Assembly: GCF_026168515.1 (NCBI RefSeq)
Contig: NZ_CP093443.1
Coordinates: 992,001-1,056,000 of the forward strand
Source of the DNA: Brevibacterium spongiae
GTDB lineage: Bacteria > Actinomycetota > Actinomycetes > Actinomycetales > Brevibacteriaceae
Length of the DNA stretch: 64,000 nucleotides
Reading direction: 5' to 3'
Shown piece after piece: positions 61,340 to 64,000 of this stretch (position 1 is its first letter; each line of letters begins with the position of its first letter). The position numbers were made by a program, and so were the translations under genes. Below the pieces are notes generated by a model. That model did no database searches. It was not told the DNA's origin and saw nothing but the letters and a program-made list of their open reading frames with translations.

Positions 61340-62401
61340 ATGTCCAAACGTTTCCTGCTCCGTGACGCGCTGGCCGAGTTCCCTCCGTATGTCCCCGGCA
61401 AGCCTCCCGTCAGTTCCCCGGGCCTGACCCCGTACAAGCTGTCCTCGAACGAGAACCACCTGCCGCCGCTGCCGGGTGTCGTCGAAGCCTTCGCTGCCGC
61501 CTCGGCGATTCCGGGCAATTATCCCGACCCCACCGGGTCCGCGCTCGTGGCCGATATCGCGTCCCGCCTCGGTGTCGAACCCGCCGAGGTGGTCCCCGGT
61601 GCCGGTGCCTCCGAAGTCCTGTCCGCGCTGACGAACATCACGCTCGAGGCCGGCACGTCCGTGGTCTATCCGTGGCCGTCGTTCGAGATGTACCCGATCC
61701 TCGCTTCCGCCCGCGGTGCCGAGAAGCGCCCCGTCGACCTCCTGCCCGACGGCCGCCACGACTTCGCCGGGCTGGCCGCGGCCATCGATGACACGACCCG
61801 GCTCGTGCTGCTGTGCTCGCCGAACAACCCGACGGGTCCCACGATCACCGACGCCGAACTCGAAGGGTTCCTCGCCGAGGTGCCCGAGAACGTCATCGTC
61901 GTCCTCGACGAGGCGTACATCGAATTCGCCTCCGAAGCCGCCGACGGTCTGGCCGCCCGGAAGAAGCACCCGAACCTCGTGCTCGCCAGGACCTTCTCCA
62001 AGGCGCACGGACTGGCCGGTCTGCGAGTGGGCTACGGCGTCGCCGATGTCGAGATCGCCTCGGCGCTGCGCCAGGTCATCGCCCCGTTCTCCGTCACCGC
62101 AGGTGCGCAGGCCGCGGCCAGGGAATCCCTGGCTCGAGTCGACGAAGTCGCCGTGCGCGCCAAGGAGGTCGCGACGGTGCGCGATAAGTTCGCCGATGAC
62201 CTGCGGGGACTCGGACTCAGCGTCCCTGAAGCGCAGGGCAACTATGTGTGGATCGCTCTGGAACCCGAAGCCGCCGTCGCCTTCGAAGGCGCGTGTGCGG
62301 AACAGGCCGTGGCCGTGCGTCGCCTGCAGGGCGGCGTGCGGGTGAGCATCGGGCCTGATGAGGCACTCGATCGGGTACTCAAGGTCGCCGCCTCACTGTG
62401 A
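61340..62401 (+). CDS. Histidinol-phosphate aminotransferase family protein
   Basis: This 353-residue PLP aminotransferase of fold type I starts at ATG 61340. Signature regions: YKLSSNENHLPPLPGVVEAF, VVPGAGASEVLSALTNITLE, VLLCSPNNPTGPTI, VIVVLDEAYIEFASEAADG, and the Schiff-base Lys in RTFSKAHGLAGLRVGYGVA. Such HisC2-type enzymes also transaminate phenylalanine and tyrosine, and no other his genes are near, so an aromatic aminotransferase is possible. There is no Shine-Dalgarno. An AACTAT box 6 bp before the ATG could be a -10 of a leaderless transcript. It overlaps the next gene by 4 bp (GTGA). Confidence 0.88.
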   Translation: MSKRFLLRDALAEFPPYVPGKPPVSSPGLTPYKLSSNENHLPPLPGVVEAFAAASAIPGNYPDPTGSALVADIASRLGVEPAEVVPGAGASEVLSALTNITLEAGTSVVYPWPSFEMYPILASARGAEKRPVDLLPDGRHDFAGLAAAIDDTTRLVLLCSPNNPTGPTITDAELEGFLAEVPENVIVVLDEAYIEFASEAADGLAARKKHPNLVLARTFSKAHGLAGLRVGYGVADVEIASALRQVIAPFSVTAGAQAAARESLARVDEVAVRAKEVATVRDKFADDLRGLGLSVPEAQGNYVWIALEPEAAVAFEGACAEQAVAVRRLQGGVRVSIGPDEALDRVLKVAASL

Positions 62402-63816
62402 GCACGAGCGTGAACCCGATGGTGAGCACCCAGCCGGATCTGTCCGAACTCGACTCCCGGTTGAGTCCCGGTGCCTTGGTGACCGATCGGGATGTCATCG
62501 ATGCCTACTCGTCGGACAAGGCACTGTTCTGTCCGGCCGGGACCGCCTCGGCGCTGGTGCGTGCCGCCTCCGTCGATGATGTGGTCGCGGTGATGAGATT
62601 CGCCACCGAGCACCGGATCCCCGTGGTCACTCAGGGAGCACGGACCGGTCTGTCGGGGGCGGCGAACGCCGTCGACGGGGCGATTCTGCTCAACGTCGCG
62701 AAGCTCGATGCGATTGTTGACATCGATGTTCTCAACCAGACGTGCCGGGTCCAGCCGGGAGTGATCAACCAGGACCTCAAGTCGGCGCTGGCCGAGCACG
62801 GTCTGTCGTATCCGCCGGACCCGGGGTCGGTGGCGATCTCGACGATCGGCGGCAACGTCGCCACGAATGCCGGCGGTATGTGCTGTGTGAAGTACGGGGT
62901 GACGAAGGACTATGTGCGGGGACTGACCGTGGTGCTCGCCGACGGCACGGTGACGAAGCTGGGTCGGCAGACCGCGAAGGGAGTGGCCGGTCTCGACCTG
63001 GCCTCACTGTTCGTCGGCTCGGAGGGGACCCTCGGCGTCATCGTCGAGATCACCCTGGGACTCAAACCTCTGTTGGCACCACCGGTGACCGGGGTCGCGG
63101 TGTTTCCGGACATGGAGTCGGCAGGGCACACGGTGTCTGCGTTCATGGCCTCCGGTGCGGGACCGTCGATGCTCGAGCTCATGGACGGGGCGACGGTGGC
63201 GATGATCAACGCCTACGGTGATTTCGGTCTGCCTGACGGTGCCGGGGCGCTCCTTCTCGTGCAGTCCGATGCTCCGGGTCAGGCCGGGGTCGCTGAGCTC
63301 GAAGGGTTCGAGGCGATCGCACGGGGGCAGGGGGCCGATGAAGTGTTCTTCTCTGATGATCCGGCGGATTCTGAGATGTTCGTCGCGGCCCGGCGGGCGG
63401 TGTCCCCGGCGATGGAGCAGTACGTGGCGACCCTCGGCGGGGGCGAGCTCATCGATGATGTGTGCGTGCCCAGGTCCCGCCTCGGCGAGTTCTTCGCACG
63501 TCTGGCCGAGATCGATGCCCGGCACATGGTCGAGGTGTCAACGGCCGGTCACGCGGGGGATGGGAACATGCATCCGAGTGTGCTCTTCGATGCCTCGGAT
63601 GAGGCGAGTGTGGCCGAGGCGAAGGAGACGTTCGCTGAGATCATGCAGCTCGGACTCGACCTGGGTGGCACGATCACCGGGGAGCACGGGGTCGGGTATC
63701 TGAAGCAGGATTGGCTGGTGCGTGAACTCGATGCCGGGGCGCAGGTTCTGCAGGCCTCGATCAAGTCGGCGGTCGATCCGTTGGGGATCCTCAACCCGGG
63801 CAAGATGCTCGGCTGA
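62398..63816 (+). CDS. FAD-linked oxidase, glycolate oxidase GlcD type
   Basis: This 472-residue VAO-family flavoprotein oxidises a 2-hydroxy acid such as glycolate or D-lactate. It starts at a GTG overlapping the previous stop. The FAD domain has VTQGARTGLSGAANAVDGAI and YPPDPGSVAISTIGGNVATN, then AGGMCCVKYGVTKDYVRGL and GSEGTLGVIVEITLGLKPLL. The C-terminal cap ends with AGHAGDGNMHPSVLFD and GGTITGEHGVGYLKQDWLVR. No GlcE or GlcF genes follow in the window. If glycolate is the substrate it would yield glyoxylate for the Gcl branch; this is inferred from the nearby cluster. Confidence 0.9.
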   Translation: MSTSVNPMVSTQPDLSELDSRLSPGALVTDRDVIDAYSSDKALFCPAGTASALVRAASVDDVVAVMRFATEHRIPVVTQGARTGLSGAANAVDGAILLNVAKLDAIVDIDVLNQTCRVQPGVINQDLKSALAEHGLSYPPDPGSVAISTIGGNVATNAGGMCCVKYGVTKDYVRGLTVVLADGTVTKLGRQTAKGVAGLDLASLFVGSEGTLGVIVEITLGLKPLLAPPVTGVAVFPDMESAGHTVSAFMASGAGPSMLELMDGATVAMINAYGDFGLPDGAGALLLVQSDAPGQAGVAELEGFEAIARGQGADEVFFSDDPADSEMFVAARRAVSPAMEQYVATLGGGELIDDVCVPRSRLGEFFARLAEIDARHMVEVSTAGHAGDGNMHPSVLFDASDEASVAEAKETFAEIMQLGLDLGGTITGEHGVGYLKQDWLVRELDAGAQVLQASIKSAVDPLGILNPGKMLG

Positions 63817-63984
63817 GCCCTGGGGCACCGACTGAGCGCGGCCCTCACCGCCAGACCGCCGGTCTCACCGACTGGATCGCACTCCGATGTCTCGGATTGT
63901 GACGGTCTGCGACCGACTGTGACCGTGCGCCGACGACCCCGGAGGGTCGGTGCCTAAGGTGCTGGGAAAAGAGAGGAGTTCGCA

Positions 63985-64000
63985 ATGACGCTCACCCAGC
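63985..64000 (+). CDS. Start of a further gene, cut by the window edge
   Basis: ATG 63985 stands 5-7 bp after GAGAGGAG, a good ribosome-binding site. Only five codons (MTLTQ) are visible, so nothing can be said of the product. The 168 bp before it hold no gene; repeated TGTGACGG/TGTGACCG elements (63897-63930) and a possible promoter are present. Confidence 0.55.

Overview
The window comes from a high-GC actinobacterium, most likely Brevibacterium or a close relative. The evidence is strong GC bias at third codon positions, many GTG starts, a DUF222/HNH protein, MarP- and PrsW-type membrane proteases, a homodimeric AceE and Mqo. A homoprotocatechuate 2,3-dioxygenase also matches, residue for residue at the active site, what is known of the Brevibacterium fuscum enzyme. 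Taxonomy is inferred from content, not from a search.

Layout. 1-680: 5' part of a secreted ExeM/NucH-like nuclease (minus strand). 894-2429: an IS3-family element. 2464-12367: bifunctional proline catabolic enzyme PutA, a divergent regulator with a transposase-like N-terminus fused to a GntR/FCD module, uridine kinase, a DUF222/HNH protein, and three genes encoding four copies of one 4-helix membrane module. 12385-22464: a homoprotocatechuate (3,4-dihydroxyphenylacetate) meta-cleavage island with a flavin monooxygenase, an MHS-type transporter, a FAH-RraA fusion, a GntR regulator, and HpaE, HpaD, HpaH and HpaI. 22525-32035: cell-surface and housekeeping genes (LPXTG protein, PrsW, MarP, EEP phosphatase/nuclease, orphan winged-helix protein, Upp, TadA and its companion, tRNA-Ser). 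32264-59484: a purine-to-glyoxylate-to-glycerate superoperon region. 59650-63816: Mqo, a HisC-like aminotransferase and a GlcD-type oxidase. 63985: start of another gene.

How the genes work together. The purine block supplies uptake (NCS2 permease), guanine to xanthine (GuaD), xanthine to urate (XdhABC), urate to allantoin (uricase, UraH, UraD), allantoin to allantoate (AllB), ureidoglycine to ureidoglycolate (AllE), and glyoxylate to glycerate (Gcl, Hyi, GlxR, GlxK). Malic enzyme, AceE, Mqo, GlcD and an HpcH/HpaI-like DUF6986 protein sit in the same block and probably route glyoxylate, malate and pyruvate carbon. An IclR-family regulator lies inside it. TTCC-N7-GGAA-type palindromes recur upstream of several of these genes, suggesting one regulon.

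The most striking non-coding structure is a family of long palindromes with 23-25 bp arms, found four times. Two copies carry identical 1,536-bp IS3-family elements. In each, the element sits inside the 8-nt hairpin loop with a 3-bp target duplication. The other two copies are intact and closely bracket a solitary AbiEi/DUF559-like gene. This looks like a REP-like repeat family with a hairpin-loop-targeting IS, comparable to what is known for IS1397 and REP elements in enterobacteria.
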